Source of the DNA: Rhizobiaceae bacterium
GTDB taxonomy: Bacteria; Pseudomonadota; Alphaproteobacteria; Rhizobiales; Rhizobiaceae
Reading direction: 5' to 3'
DNA: 64,000 nt
Assembly (NCBI GenBank): GCA_019635715.1
Contig: JAHBYY010000010.1
Location: 1 to 64,000, forward strand
The notes under the pieces were generated by a model. That model had not been told where the DNA came from and did no database searches. It was given only the letters and a program-made list of their open reading frames with translations. Position numbers and translations under genes: made by a program. Shown here in pieces: positions 49,773-60,409 of the stretch (the first letter of the stretch is position 1; every line of letters starts with the position of its first letter).

Positions 49773-51941
49773 TCAGCCGCCCCCGCCGGTCACCAGGAAG
49801 GGCCTGATGTCGACCGACAGTTCCTCCTCGATCGCGGCGGGCAGCGACGTGCTCGACCGCTGAAAATCATTCAGCCCGGCGTCGAGCAGGGCGCGCACGG
49901 CGCTCTCGACCGGGCGAAAGTCCGCTGTCGCCTGCCGCAGCCCGTCCTGGCCGAGATCCGTGAAGGCGACATGCGCCCGGTTCACCCCGGGCAGGGCGAG
50001 CACGACCAGGCGCTCCTCCGCCGCCGCCTTCGGGTTGGGCTCCATCTGCAGGATATCGACGCTGCGTTCCTCGCCGATGTGGATGCGATTGGCGTTGCCG
50101 TCGACCGGCCAGACCGGCGTGATGGAGAAGTCGGCACCGACCAGAAGGACCGTGACGTCCAGCGGCTTGCGGCCGTCATTGACCAGGCGGATGGTCATGA
50201 TGTCGCAATCCGACAGGACCGGCGTCTCGCCCGCCGGCATGGGCGCGGCATAGGCGTCGAGGTCGTCCGGGCAGGACTCTCCCGCCGCCGGGCGTCGCGG
50301 GCTCAGGCGCGCCAGAAGCTGCGTCGTGAGGCCGAGGCGCCCCGCCGCGTCGCCGCCCCCGGCCAGCCGCTGCAGGGCGGTGGCGCGCGCCATGCGGTCG
50401 ATCGATTCGGCAATCTTCGCCTCGGCGCCCGCCGGATCCTCGGGCAAGGTGATGCGCGGCGAGGATCCCCTGCCGTTGCGGTCGATCAGGCCGCCGGCCG
50501 GCGCAAAGGCGAGCGTCCCATCGATGAGCCCGACCGCGATGTCGGCACCCTCGGCACGCATCCTGACGCGACCGGCGATCGCGTCGCGGGAAAGCGCGGC
50601 GCGCAGGGCGGCGACCGCCGCGGTGTAGTCGTGGCCGTCGCCGGGATCGACGCGCACAGGCTCCGACAGGACGAGACCGAAATCGACGCCCGGCTCGACC
50701 AGCCGGGCGAAGCGCGCCTTCCTGAAGGCCGCCTCGTCCGACGCGGCCCGGCAGGCGACCAGGCCGCCGCATGGCGCGGCAGCCGCGACGACGACGCTGC
50801 GCGTCGCACCCGCCGTCTCGACGACGCCATGGGCGACGGGCAGGTCGGGATCGGCGGCCGCATCGTCGTAGAGCGCCAGCAGGGAGCCGACGGCCAGTCC
50901 GTCCAGGGCGCCGCCCTGCAGCCTGCCGTTGAAGATCTGCCACTGCCGGTCAGGCTTCGCATCGGACAGGCGCAGCACCGGCTCGTCGAGCAGTTCGCCT
51001 TCCAGTTCCGGCGTCTGCGTCGCCATCAGCGTGTTCTTCTTGATGTCCGCCATGACGGCGCGATGCAGGGTGCGGTAGGTCAGGTTGGGCGTCGCCGCCA
51101 GCCGGGCGAGCAGCGTGTAGGTGAAGACGCCGTAGCTCTCGCCCTCGGCCGCCCCCTTCGGCACCTTCTCCAGCGCTTCCTCGACTTCCTGCGCCGCATA
51201 GAAGAAGGCGGCGCGTCCGCGACCGGCCTTTGCCTGCGCGGCGCCGCGATCCAGCAGTCGCGACCGTGCCGGTTCGGTGCCGCCAGGCACGCCGAGATCG
51301 GCGGGTTCGACGCCACGGGCGCGCACGTCGTCATCGGCAAGAGCGCGAAAACCGGTTGCCGAGTTGCAGGCGTCGATGACCCCGAAGAAATCGACGCCCT
51401 TGTCGAGCATCCTGCCGACCCGCTCGCCCAGCTCGTCATCGACCAGCGCGTTGTCGACCCCCGAACCGTTCCACTTGCCGACGTCGTAGGGCAGGAATAT
51501 CTCGTCGTTGCCGCCCTGCTCGTCGCCGTCGCGGTCGGGCTGCTGCGAGCCGTGGCCGGAAAAATAGAAGACGACGAGGTCGCCGCGCGAACTCGTCTCC
51601 GCAAGCCGGTCGAGCCCCGCCAGCACCGCGTCGCGGGTGGCCGGGCCCGGGTTGGCAATGCCGTCGGCGATATCGGACGCCCCGTCGGCCAGCACCGTGA
51701 TGTTAGCCGGCTCAATGCCCAGCCTGGCGAGCGTATTGGCGAAGGCGCGCGAATCGTTCTTCGGGCCGCTCAGGCGCAGGCTCTCGGCCAGATTGGGGTA
51801 GCCGGACACTCCGACGACCAAGGCACGCGTCGTCGCTTCTGCGGAGCCAACGCCCAGCGAAAGCGCGGCGGCTGTAATTGCTACAAGCCCCAAGCGCAAA
51901 ATCGCACCCGTCAAAAGTTCTGCCCCAACACAGAATTGCAA
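49773..51941 (-). CDS. Secreted caspase-fold (peptidase C14/orthocaspase) protein
   Basis: This is a 722-residue protein. A hydrophobic N-terminus (LVAITAAALSLGVGSAEATT) acts as a signal peptide or anchor. The p20-like domain starts RALVVGVSGYPN; the catalytic His is in VVFYFSGHGSQ (about 130) and the catalytic Cys in GVIDACNSATG (about 192). An acidic stretch (DRDGDEQGGNDE) nearby fits a basic-residue S1 pocket. The C-terminal 400 residues are a beta-rich region of unknown type. No ATG starts the frame: TTG at 51941 or a nearby GTG/TTG must be used. The small Cys/aromatic secreted protein follows on the same strand, 230 bp away. Confidence 0.85.
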   Translation of the reverse strand: MQFCVGAELLTGAILRLGLVAITAAALSLGVGSAEATTRALVVGVSGYPNLAESLRLSGPKNDSRAFANTLARLGIEPANITVLADGASDIADGIANPGPATRDAVLAGLDRLAETSSRGDLVVFYFSGHGSQQPDRDGDEQGGNDEIFLPYDVGKWNGSGVDNALVDDELGERVGRMLDKGVDFFGVIDACNSATGFRALADDDVRARGVEPADLGVPGGTEPARSRLLDRGAAQAKAGRGRAAFFYAAQEVEEALEKVPKGAAEGESYGVFTYTLLARLAATPNLTYRTLHRAVMADIKKNTLMATQTPELEGELLDEPVLRLSDAKPDRQWQIFNGRLQGGALDGLAVGSLLALYDDAAADPDLPVAHGVVETAGATRSVVVAAAAPCGGLVACRAASDEAAFRKARFARLVEPGVDFGLVLSEPVRVDPGDGHDYTAAVAALRAALSRDAIAGRVRMRAEGADIAVGLIDGTLAFAPAGGLIDRNGRGSSPRITLPEDPAGAEAKIAESIDRMARATALQRLAGGGDAAGRLGLTTQLLARLSPRRPAAGESCPDDLDAYAAPMPAGETPVLSDCDIMTIRLVNDGRKPLDVTVLLVGADFSITPVWPVDGNANRIHIGEERSVDILQMEPNPKAAAEERLVVLALPGVNRAHVAFTDLGQDGLRQATADFRPVESAVRALLDAGLNDFQRSSTSLPAAIEEELSVDIRPFLVTGGGG

Positions 51942-52051
51942 GCTGTGCTGTCAGTGTCCAGTCAAAACCAGCTTTAGGGCGCGGCCGGGTCAGCATTATG
52001 CCGCGACGACGGCAAGTTTGTATCCTTTCCTTGCCGACGTCTTGAGGCGGC

Positions 52052-52092
52052 AAGAAAGAACAGGAGGCGCCCGCGTGAATTCCGGACGCCTC
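52052..52092 (-). terminator. Probable rho-independent terminator downstream of the MATE gene
   Basis: On the minus strand GAGGCGTCC pairs with GGGCGCCTC (9 bp including one T-G pair, 11-nt loop), followed after a few bases by the T-rich TTCTTTCTTG. It lies 21 bp beyond the MATE stop codon and upstream of the caspase gene. Confidence 0.55.
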
Positions 52093-52112
52093 GGCCGCTG
52101 CGCTGTGCGATC

Positions 52113-53522
52113 TCAGATGGCGGCGCGGTCCTTGCTCGTGAGCCCGAGCCGTTCGCGGCGAAGCCAGCGGGCCAGCAGCAGCACGGCGACGACGATCAGG
52201 CCCGTCGACAGGCCGATCCAGATGCCCGGACCCTTCAGGCCCATCGGAAAGGCCAGCACCACGCCGAGCGTCAGCCCGATCCCCCAATAGCCGATGCCGC
52301 CATAGATCATCGGCACCTTGGTGTCGTGCAGGCCGCGCAGCATCCCCGCGCCGACCGCCTGGGCGCCGTCGGCGATCTGGAAGAGCGCCGCGAAGGCCAG
52401 GAAGGTGACGGCCAGCGCCACCACATCGGCGTTGATCGGGTTGCCGATGTCGACGAAGCCACTGATCAGCACCTTGGGGATGGAGATCATCAGGATCGCT
52501 GTGCAGGCCATGAAGGCGACTCCGAGCGCCAGGGCCGTCCATCCGGCGCGCGCGATCCCTTCGCTGTCGCCGGCGCCGAAGGCCAGCCCGACCCGCACCG
52601 TCACCGCCTGGTTCAGGCCGAGCGGCACCATGAAGGTGATCGAGGCGACCTGGATGGCGATCGCGAAGGCCGCGACGGAGGTGGCGTCGATCAGGCCCAT
52701 CAGCAGCGCGGCCGCGTTGAAGATCGACACCTCGAAGGCGAGGATGGCGGCGATCGGCAGGCCGAGCGCCAGCAATGCGCGGAAGCGCGGCCAGTCGGGC
52801 CGCCAGAAGCGCCCGAATATCCGGTAGCGCCGGAAGCGCGGCTGAAGCGCGACGACCAGAACCATGCCTGCGAACATCAGCATGTTGGACAGCGACGTCG
52901 CCACGCCGGAGCCGGCGACGCCCATGGCGGGCAGGCCGAAATTGCCGAACACCAGGCCCCAGTTGGCCAGCGCGTTGAAGACGACCGCCGCGAAGACGAT
53001 CACCAGCGCCCAGCCGGGCCGCTCGAGGGCCGAGATGAAGGAGCGCAGCACGATGTAGCCGTAGAACGGCAAGGCCGACCATTGCAGCCAGCGCACATAG
53101 TGCCCCGCCTCGGCAGCGAGGTCCGGCCGCTGTCCCATGGCCAGCAGCACCTTGTCGGCATGCCAGAGGACCAGCCAGATCGGCACGCAGATCATCACGG
53201 CGAGCCACAGGCCCTGCCGCACGGTGCGCCGGATGTCCCGCACCGAGTGGCGGCGGCGGCCGAGTTCCGTCGCCATCATCGGCGAAGTCGCCAGCATCAG
53301 GCCGAGGCCGAAGATCATCGGCAGGAAAAAGAGGTTGACGCCGAGCGCTCCGGCGGCGAGCGAGTTCGGCCCGAGCCGCCCCAGGATCATCACATCGGTG
53401 GCGTGCATGGCCGTCTGGCCCATATTGGTCAGGATCATCGGCCAGGCCAGGCCGACCGTCGCCCTGATCTCGTCGCGCCAAAGGTTTCCGCGCGCTGTCG
53501 CGCCGGTGTCGATCGCAGTCAT
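52113..53522 (-). CDS. MATE-family multidrug/toxin efflux protein (NorM type)
   Basis: This 469-residue inner-membrane antiporter has about 12 hydrophobic segments in two homologous halves. The MATE N-terminal pattern LAWPMILTNMGQTAMHATDV and MILGRLGPNSLAA is clear, and mid-protein GLPIAAILAFEVSIFNAAAL starts the second half. I start at the ATG at 53522 with AGGACA upstream, as the 40-codon upstream extension is Arg-rich and unconserved. Substrates cannot be inferred. It stands alone, upstream of the terminator at 52052-52092. Confidence 0.93.
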   Translation of the reverse strand: MTAIDTGATARGNLWRDEIRATVGLAWPMILTNMGQTAMHATDVMILGRLGPNSLAAGALGVNLFFLPMIFGLGLMLATSPMMATELGRRRHSVRDIRRTVRQGLWLAVMICVPIWLVLWHADKVLLAMGQRPDLAAEAGHYVRWLQWSALPFYGYIVLRSFISALERPGWALVIVFAAVVFNALANWGLVFGNFGLPAMGVAGSGVATSLSNMLMFAGMVLVVALQPRFRRYRIFGRFWRPDWPRFRALLALGLPIAAILAFEVSIFNAAALLMGLIDATSVAAFAIAIQVASITFMVPLGLNQAVTVRVGLAFGAGDSEGIARAGWTALALGVAFMACTAILMISIPKVLISGFVDIGNPINADVVALAVTFLAFAALFQIADGAQAVGAGMLRGLHDTKVPMIYGGIGYWGIGLTLGVVLAFPMGLKGPGIWIGLSTGLIVVAVLLLARWLRRERLGLTSKDRAAI

Positions 53523-53690
53523 TGTCCTGTCTTTCGGGCGCCTGCCCTTGCACGAACGGCGGCGGGCGCGGTTCTGTCCGCAGCCTGGGCGGATCAGCAG
53601 TGTCGAGCGGCGGCTTCTGACGGAAAGCGGCGGCGCGCGCAAGTGCGCCGGCGCCCCATCGATTGAGCCAAGGCGGCTCGGCGGCGGATG

Positions 53691-55286
53691 TCAGCCCCGG
53701 CCGGCGTCCAGCGCCGCGATCTCGGCGCGGTGGCGCTGCATCTCCAGAAATACGGCGTAGTCGGCATCCAGCCTGGAACGACGGGCGGCGTCCGGCAGCG
53801 TGAAATGCGTCGCCTGGCGCATCGCGGCGCAGGCCTCCGGCAGACCGGGGTAGAGGCCGGCGGCGGTGGCGGCGAGCATGGCGGTGCCGACCAGCACGCC
53901 CTCGTCGCCGGCAATCTCGGCGATCCGGCATCCCGTCGCGTCGGCATAGAGCTGGATCAGCAGTCGGTTGCGGGTGTGGCCGCCGGTGACATACAGCGTC
54001 TCGACCGGTCCATGTCCGGCCGCATAGGCGTCCAGTATGTGGCGGATGCCCAGCGCGATCGCCACGCAGCATCGCCAGTAGAGCGCGCACAGGCCGTCGA
54101 ACGATGCGTCGAGCGCCAGGCCGGAAACGACGCCGAGCGCCTCCGGCTGACCGAGCGGCGAGCGATTGCCATGGAAATCCGGAAGCACGTGCAGGCCGCG
54201 CCCGAACACCTCGCCATGCTGCGCGCGCAGCGTCCCGATGCGCTCGATGATGGCGCGGTGCCGCTCCGGCGTCGGCTCGCCGCCTGCCCCGTGGAGGCGC
54301 ACCAGGTGGTCGAGAAGCGCCCCCGCCGCCGACTGGCCGCCTTCCGTCGTCCAGCTTCCCGGCAGGATGACGTCGGAATAGGGACCCCAGAATCCCGGAA
54401 GCGCCAGCGGATCGGGCGTCAGCGTCATGACGCAGCCGGACGTTCCGGCGATCAGCGCCAGGTTGCGCTTCGGGTCGCGGCCCGCCAGGATCTCCGGCGC
54501 CAGCACGCCGAGCGCGCCGGCATAGGCATCGACCAGGCCGGCCGCGACGCGGCAGTCGGTCGAAAGGCCGAGTTGCTCGGCGGCCCCGGGCAGCAGGGTA
54601 CCGAGAGACGCGCCGGGCGCGACGGGAGCGGCAGGCAGGCGGCTGCGCGCCACCAGGTCGGAAAGGCCGATCGCCGCCAAAAAATCCGGCTGCCATCCTC
54701 CGGCGCCGGCGACGTAGGCCCATTTGCAGGCAAGGGTGCATCGCGACCGCTGCGTGCTGCCGCTGGCGCGCCAGGCCAGGAAATCCGCGAGGTCGAAGAC
54801 CAGCCCAGCGGCGGACCAGCTATCGGGCCGATGCCGCTTCAGCCACATCAGCTTGGGAATCGCCATCTCGGGCGACATCGCGCCGCCGGCGGCGGTCACC
54901 ACCGGATGGGCGGTGGCGGTGCAAAGCCGTGCTTCCTCCATGGCCCTGTGGTCCATCCACACCATGGTGTCGCGGGTCGGGCCGGCCGCCGAGGCGGAGA
55001 CGGACAGAGGCCGGCCGTCGCCGTCGCGGACCACCACCGAGCAGGTTGCATCGAAGGCGATGGCGACGATCTCGCCGGCCACGGCGCCCGACTTCGCCAG
55101 CGCGCCGCGCACCGACAGGCACACGGCCCGCCAGATCTCCTCGGAATCCTGCTCGAGGTGGTCGCGTTCCGGTTCATGGAGGGCGAAGGGGCTTTCGGCG
55201 CGCCCGAGCAGGGCGCCGTCCGGGGAGACGATCGCGGCGCGGGCGCTGCGGGTACCGACATCGACGGCACACAGCTTCGGTCCCAT
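53691..55286 (-). CDS. FGGY-family pentulose kinase
   Basis: This is a 531-residue sugar kinase of the ASKHA fold. The phosphate-1 motif is CAVDVGTRSARAAIV, FDATCSVVVRDGDG is typical of the D-ribulose-kinase (YDR109C/FGGY-type) branch, and GTSGCVMTLTPDPLALPGFW precedes the FGGY-type C-terminal YVTGGHTRNRLLIQLYADAT. It would phosphorylate the ketose produced by the polyol dehydrogenases upstream. It is the last gene of the operon, and its ATG shares one base with the HAD-phosphatase stop. D-ribulose, xylulose or fructose are possible substrates. Confidence 0.88.
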   Translation of the reverse strand: MGPKLCAVDVGTRSARAAIVSPDGALLGRAESPFALHEPERDHLEQDSEEIWRAVCLSVRGALAKSGAVAGEIVAIAFDATCSVVVRDGDGRPLSVSASAAGPTRDTMVWMDHRAMEEARLCTATAHPVVTAAGGAMSPEMAIPKLMWLKRHRPDSWSAAGLVFDLADFLAWRASGSTQRSRCTLACKWAYVAGAGGWQPDFLAAIGLSDLVARSRLPAAPVAPGASLGTLLPGAAEQLGLSTDCRVAAGLVDAYAGALGVLAPEILAGRDPKRNLALIAGTSGCVMTLTPDPLALPGFWGPYSDVILPGSWTTEGGQSAAGALLDHLVRLHGAGGEPTPERHRAIIERIGTLRAQHGEVFGRGLHVLPDFHGNRSPLGQPEALGVVSGLALDASFDGLCALYWRCCVAIALGIRHILDAYAAGHGPVETLYVTGGHTRNRLLIQLYADATGCRIAEIAGDEGVLVGTAMLAATAAGLYPGLPEACAAMRQATHFTLPDAARRSRLDADYAVFLEMQRHRAEIAALDAGRG

Positions 55287-55978
55287 CAGGAGGCTTTGGC
55301 CCGCGAATCGCCGCCGGAGATCAGATCGGGAAGTTGCGCCATGTCGTCGAACAGCCGGTCGGGGCAGAGAGCGCTGAGCGACGCGGCCAGGCCGGCGCGA
55401 TGCGCATGCGAGGCGCCGTGATAGGCGAAGACACGCATGCCGGCGCGCTGCGCCGCCACGATTCCGGCAGGGCTGTCCTCGACGACGATGCAGGCCTCGG
55501 GCCGCACCCCCATGCCGCGCGCCGCATGCAGGAACAGATCCGGCGCCGGCTTTCCTCGCTCAACCATGGCGGCACTGTACAGATTGGGTTCCAGCATTTC
55601 CAGCAGACCGGTCAGGCCGAGCGACAGGCGTATACGCTCCGGACTGCCGGAGGATGCGACGCATTTCAGCATGGACAGGCCGGGAAGCACAGCCGCGATG
55701 CCGGGCGTCGGCTTCAACTCCTCGCGAAACCGACGCCACAATTCCAGACGCATCGATGCGAGATGTTCCCCGGTGATGACGAAACCGTAATCGGTGCTGA
55801 GGATTTCGCCGACGCTGGCCATCGAGCGGCCGAGGAAGCTCCGATAGGCGGCCTCCTCGGTGATCGATCCTCCAGCCTCGACGATGACCTGAACCAGGAC
55901 GGCGATCGAGATCGGCTCGCTGTCGACCAGGACACCGTCGCAGTCGAAGATGATGAGTTCGGCAGGCGGGTGCGGCAC
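55286..55978 (-). CDS. HAD-superfamily sugar phosphatase / beta-phosphoglucomutase-like protein
   Basis: This 230-residue HAD hydrolase has motif I IIFDCDGVLVDSEP (nucleophile and acid/base Asp), motif II VASSGSPERI, motif III Lys in ERGKPAPDLFL, and motif IV CIVVEDSPAGIVAA. Subclass I cap residues lie between motifs I and II. The start is a GTG at 55978, 28 bp after mtlK. Similar HAD genes occur in rhizobial sorbitol/mannitol operons. A role in dephosphorylating or repairing sugar phosphates there is inferred. Confidence 0.9.
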   Translation of the reverse strand: MPHPPAELIIFDCDGVLVDSEPISIAVLVQVIVEAGGSITEEAAYRSFLGRSMASVGEILSTDYGFVITGEHLASMRLELWRRFREELKPTPGIAAVLPGLSMLKCVASSGSPERIRLSLGLTGLLEMLEPNLYSAAMVERGKPAPDLFLHAARGMGVRPEACIVVEDSPAGIVAAQRAGMRVFAYHGASHAHRAGLAASLSALCPDRLFDDMAQLPDLISGGDSRAKAS

Positions 55979-56006
55979 GGATCAGGCGGCGGTCGGCGCG
56001 ACGACG

Positions 56007-57485
56007 TCAGGCGTAGGCGCCGACATAACGCCGCAGCGTCGCCACCGTGCCGTCGGCCCACAAAGCCTTGAGCGCAGCCGCGAACTTTTCCGCGAAGGCC
56101 GGCGACTTGCCGACGGCGCCGTAGATATCCTCCATGGCCAGCCACGCGTCAGGATCGGATTTCGCCGCCGCCGCGGTCCTTTGCATGCGGTCCCAGTTGG
56201 GATCGTTGGGCTCGGTGACCGCGCCGGACTCCGTCGTGCCGAAGCAGTAGCGGCACCAGAGCGCCGATTCCAGGGCGAGGCCGGTCACGTCGCCTCCCGA
56301 TTTCAGCCGGTCGGCGATGGTCGGGATGATGAATTTCGGCTGGCGGTTTGAGCCGTCCAGGCAGAGGCGGCGGATCGTGTCGCCGATCTTCGGATTGGAG
56401 AAGCGCTGCTCGATCAGCCGGTAGTAATCCTCCAGAACCACCCCCGGCACCGGCGGAATGGTCGGGACGATCTCCTCGCGCTCCAGTTTGGCCAGGAAGG
56501 CACGGATCAGCGGGTTCTCCATCGCCTCGTGGACGAAATGGATGTCCATCAGCCCGCCGGGATAGGCGATGGTGGCATGTCCGCCGTTGAGGATGCGGAT
56601 CTTCATCAGCTCGAACGGCGACACGTCGTCGACGAACTGCACGCCGACCTTTTCGAGCGCGGGACGTCCCAGCGGAAACCTGTCCTCGAGAACCCACTGG
56701 CGGAACGGCTCGCAGAACACCGGCCAGCCGTCCTCGACCCCGAACTCGTCCCTGGCGATCTGGCGCTCGCGATCGGTCGTCGCCGGCGTGATGCGGTCGA
56801 CCATGCCATTGGGGAAGGCGACGTTCGCCTCGATCCAGTCGGCGAAGGCCGGATCGGAAAGGCGCGCCAGCCCGACGACGGCGTCGGCCGTCACATGGCC
56901 ATTGTGAGGAATGTTGTCGCAGCACATGATGGTGAAGGGCGGCGTGCCTTCGGCCCTGCGCCGCTTCAGCCCGGCGACGATCAGGCCGAACACCGTCCTC
57001 GGCGCGTCGGGCGCGTTCGCGTCGGCGACGATGTCGGGATGAGCGGGATTGAACTTTCCGGTGCCGGCGTCGATGAAATAGCCACCCTCGGTGATCGTCG
57101 TCGAAACGATGCGGATCGCCGGATCGGCCAGCCTGGCGACCACGGCAGTTGCATCGCCCGGGACGAGAAAGTCGACCATCGAGCCGGTGACGCGCGCCTG
57201 CATGTGGCCGCTGTCCTGCTCGACCACCGTGGTCAGCCAGTCCTGTGCCTGCAGGATGTCGCGGCCCTTCTTCTCGCCCTCGAAGACCCCCGCGCCGACG
57301 AGCGCCCAATCCTGGTCCACGCCGGCGTTGAACAGGTCGTCGAGATAGACCGCCTGGTGGGCGCGGTGAAAATTGCCGACGCCGAAATGCAGGATGCCGG
57401 GCCTGAGCGCGGCGCGGTCATAACGCGGCGCCGCGACATTGTCGGGCAGGCTTGCCAGGGTGGCGGCGGACAGTTTGGTGGTCAT
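56007..57485 (-). CDS. mtlK: Mannitol 2-dehydrogenase / polyol dehydrogenase (long-chain)
   Basis: This is a 492-residue NAD-dependent long-chain polyol dehydrogenase. The N-terminal HFGVGNFHRAHQAVYLDDLF carries the nucleotide-binding pattern, and TITEGGYFID and MCCDNIPHNGHV are family motifs. KIRILNGGHATIAYPG carries the catalytic Lys and following His. It oxidises mannitol (or arabitol) to fructose (or xylulose) in the cytoplasm. I start at the ATG at 57485 (MTTKLSAATLAS) with AAGGAAGG upstream. It lies after smoS in the operon, separated by a palindromic repeat. Confidence 0.93.
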   Translation of the reverse strand: MTTKLSAATLASLPDNVAAPRYDRAALRPGILHFGVGNFHRAHQAVYLDDLFNAGVDQDWALVGAGVFEGEKKGRDILQAQDWLTTVVEQDSGHMQARVTGSMVDFLVPGDATAVVARLADPAIRIVSTTITEGGYFIDAGTGKFNPAHPDIVADANAPDAPRTVFGLIVAGLKRRRAEGTPPFTIMCCDNIPHNGHVTADAVVGLARLSDPAFADWIEANVAFPNGMVDRITPATTDRERQIARDEFGVEDGWPVFCEPFRQWVLEDRFPLGRPALEKVGVQFVDDVSPFELMKIRILNGGHATIAYPGGLMDIHFVHEAMENPLIRAFLAKLEREEIVPTIPPVPGVVLEDYYRLIEQRFSNPKIGDTIRRLCLDGSNRQPKFIIPTIADRLKSGGDVTGLALESALWCRYCFGTTESGAVTEPNDPNWDRMQRTAAAAKSDPDAWLAMEDIYGAVGKSPAFAEKFAAALKALWADGTVATLRRYVGAYA

Positions 57486-57523
57486 GCTGTAGCACCTTCC
57501 TTTGACCGGGTGCCGGCCTTTCC

Positions 57524-57651
57524 GACCCTTCTCCCCGTTCACGGGGAGAAGGTGGCCCGGAGGGTCGGATGAGGGGCGGCGTCACGATTCGAGACGACGG
57601 CGCTGCCCCTCATCCGGCTGCCGCCATCTTCTCCCCGTGAACGGGGAGAAG
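57524..57651. repeat. Palindromic intergenic repeat between smoS and mtlK
   Basis: CCCTTCTCCCCGTTCACGGG and CTTCTCCCCGTGAACGGGGA are the arms, each itself a small palindrome, and GGATGAGGGGCG / CGCTGCCCCTCATCCG form an inner pair. The spacer is about 30 bp. It fills most of the 180-bp intercistronic gap. Confidence 0.8.
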
Positions 57652-57665
57652 AGCGATAGTCTCCG

Positions 57666-58438
57666 TCAGCTCATCCAGTTGCCGCCGTCGACATTGTAGG
57701 TCTGCGCGACGACGTAGTCTGCATCGGCGCTTGCCAGGAAGATAGCCATGCCGGTCAGGTCGGCCGGCGTGGCCATCCGGCCGAACGGTACGGCCTGGCC
57801 GACCAGGCGCTTCTTCTCGCCCGGCTGGCGGTTCTCGTACTTCGCGAACAGCGCGTCGACACCGTCCCAATGCTCGCCGTCGACGACGCCCGGCGCGATG
57901 GCATTGACGTTGATGCCGTGTCTGATCAGGTCGAGGCCCGCCGACTGGGTGAGGCTGATGACGGCGGCCTTGGTCGAGCAGTAGACGGCGACGAGCGCTT
58001 CGCCGCGCCGCCCGGCCTGGCTCGCCATGTTGATGATCTTGCCGCCCTTGCCGCGGGCGATCATCGAGCGGGCAGCGGCCTGCAGGGTGAACAGCGGTCC
58101 GAAGACGTTGACGGCATAGAGCCGGTCATAGCTCGCCTTGGTGATCTCGACGATCGGCGCGGCGTCGAACAGCGCCGCGTTGTTCACCAGTATGTCGATG
58201 CCGCCAGTGCGTTCGTCGACGTTTCTGACTGCGCTGTCGATCGACACGAGATCGGTCACGTCGAGATGCACGGCATAGGCACCTTCCCCAAGCTCGGCGG
58301 CGGTGCGCCTGGCGGCATCCAGATTGATGTCGCCGATCGCCACCGTCGCGCCCTCGCCCAGATAGGCCTGTGCGAAGGCCTTGCCGATGCCGCGCGCCGA
58401 TCCGGTGATCAGCGCCGACTTCCCCTGCAGCCGGCCCG

Positions 58439-58442
<4 letters not shown>
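57666..58442 (-). CDS. smoS: Sorbitol dehydrogenase (SDR family)
   Basis: This is a 258-residue classical [16 protein letters not shown] cofactor motif, GDINLD (Asp selecting NAD), [10 protein letters not shown], catalytic Ser in [10 protein letters not shown], and YCSTKAAV (Tyr-x3-Lys). It closely fits the SmoS sorbitol/galactitol dehydrogenases of Rhodobacter and rhizobia ([20 protein letters not shown] is a family-specific stretch). It converts sorbitol to fructose. Its ATG overlaps the smoK stop by 4 bp, so it is coupled to the transporter. Confidence 0.92.
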
Positions 58443-59437
<995 letters not shown>

Positions 59438-59460
59438 GATTTCCTCCCGGAATTTCATGC

Positions 59461-59540
59461 GGGGGACAGGTTACTTTCTTTCCGCCGAATGGCCGCTGCA
59501 GCTCAGGAGTTGGCGCAAGCGGAAAAAGTAAACTGTCCCC
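59461..59540. repeat. Family B repeat between smoG and smoK
   Basis: GGGGACAGGTTACTTTCTTT (59462) is mirrored by GGAAAAAGTAAACTGTCCCC (59521-59540) around about 40 bp. The arms match the central pair of the block at 12290-12579, but the interior differs. It almost completely fills the 112-bp gap. Confidence 0.8.
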
Positions 59541-59549
59541 AGCGCTTTT

Positions 59550-60374
59550 CTACTTCACCGCGCCGAACGTCAGGCCGCGGACGAGTTGTTTCTGGCTGAA
59601 CCAGCCCATGACCAGGATGGGCGCGATCGCGAGCGTGGACGCCGCCGACAGCTTCGCCCAGAACAGTCCCTGCGGGCTGGAGAACGAGGTGATGAAGGCG
59701 GTCAGAGGCGCGGCCTCGGTGGTCGTCAGCCGGATCGTCCAGAAGGCCTCGTTCCACGCCAGGATGATGTTGAGCAGCATGGTCGAGGCGATGCCGGGGA
59801 TCGCCATCGGCGTCAGCACGTAGACGATCTCGTTCCACAGCGAGGCGCCGTCCATGCGCGCGGCCTCCAGGATCTCGCCGGGGATCTCGCGGAAGTAAGT
59901 GTAGAGCATCCACACGACGATCGGCAGGTTGATCAGCATCAGCATGACGGTGAGGCCGATGCGGCTGTCGAGCAGGCCGAAGTCGCGGAACAGGAGATAG
60001 ATCGGCATCAGCACGGCGACCGCGGGCATCATCTTGGTGGAGAGCATCCACATCAGGATGTCCTTGGTGCGCCGCGTCGGCGAGAAAGCCATCGACCAGG
60101 CCGCGGGGACAGCGATCAACAGGGCGAGAATGGTCGAGCCGACCGAGATGATCACCGAATTCATGAACGGCTTGAAGTAGTTGTACTGGGACTGGACGTC
60201 CGCGTAGCTCTCGAAGGTGAAGGACGGGATCAAATCGAAGCCCTGGATCGCCTCCTGTTCCGATTTGAACGAGGTGATGATCGTGTAGAGGATCGGAAAG
60301 AAGATGATGAGGGCGACGGCCCAGGCCGCCGCGGTGACGACGACCTTGTGCTGGGTGGTGACGGCGCGTGCCAT
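59550..60374 (-). CDS. smoG: Sorbitol/mannitol ABC transporter permease (MalG type)
   Basis: This 274-residue inner-membrane permease has about six TM segments, starting VTAAAWAVALIIFFPILYTI. An EAA loop is visible as EAARMDGASLWNEIVYVL. KSEQEAIQGFDLIPSFTFES is typical of the SmoG N-terminal periplasmic stretch. It pairs with SmoF. The ATG at 60374 follows a repeat-filled 208-bp gap. Confidence 0.92.
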   Translation of the reverse strand: MARAVTTQHKVVVTAAAWAVALIIFFPILYTIITSFKSEQEAIQGFDLIPSFTFESYADVQSQYNYFKPFMNSVIISVGSTILALLIAVPAAWSMAFSPTRRTKDILMWMLSTKMMPAVAVLMPIYLLFRDFGLLDSRIGLTVMLMLINLPIVVWMLYTYFREIPGEILEAARMDGASLWNEIVYVLTPMAIPGIASTMLLNIILAWNEAFWTIRLTTTEAAPLTAFITSFSSPQGLFWAKLSAASTLAIAPILVMGWFSQKQLVRGLTFGAVK

Positions 60375-60409
60375 GGTTAGTGCTCCCCCATCAACGGTGT
60401 GGTGAGGCG

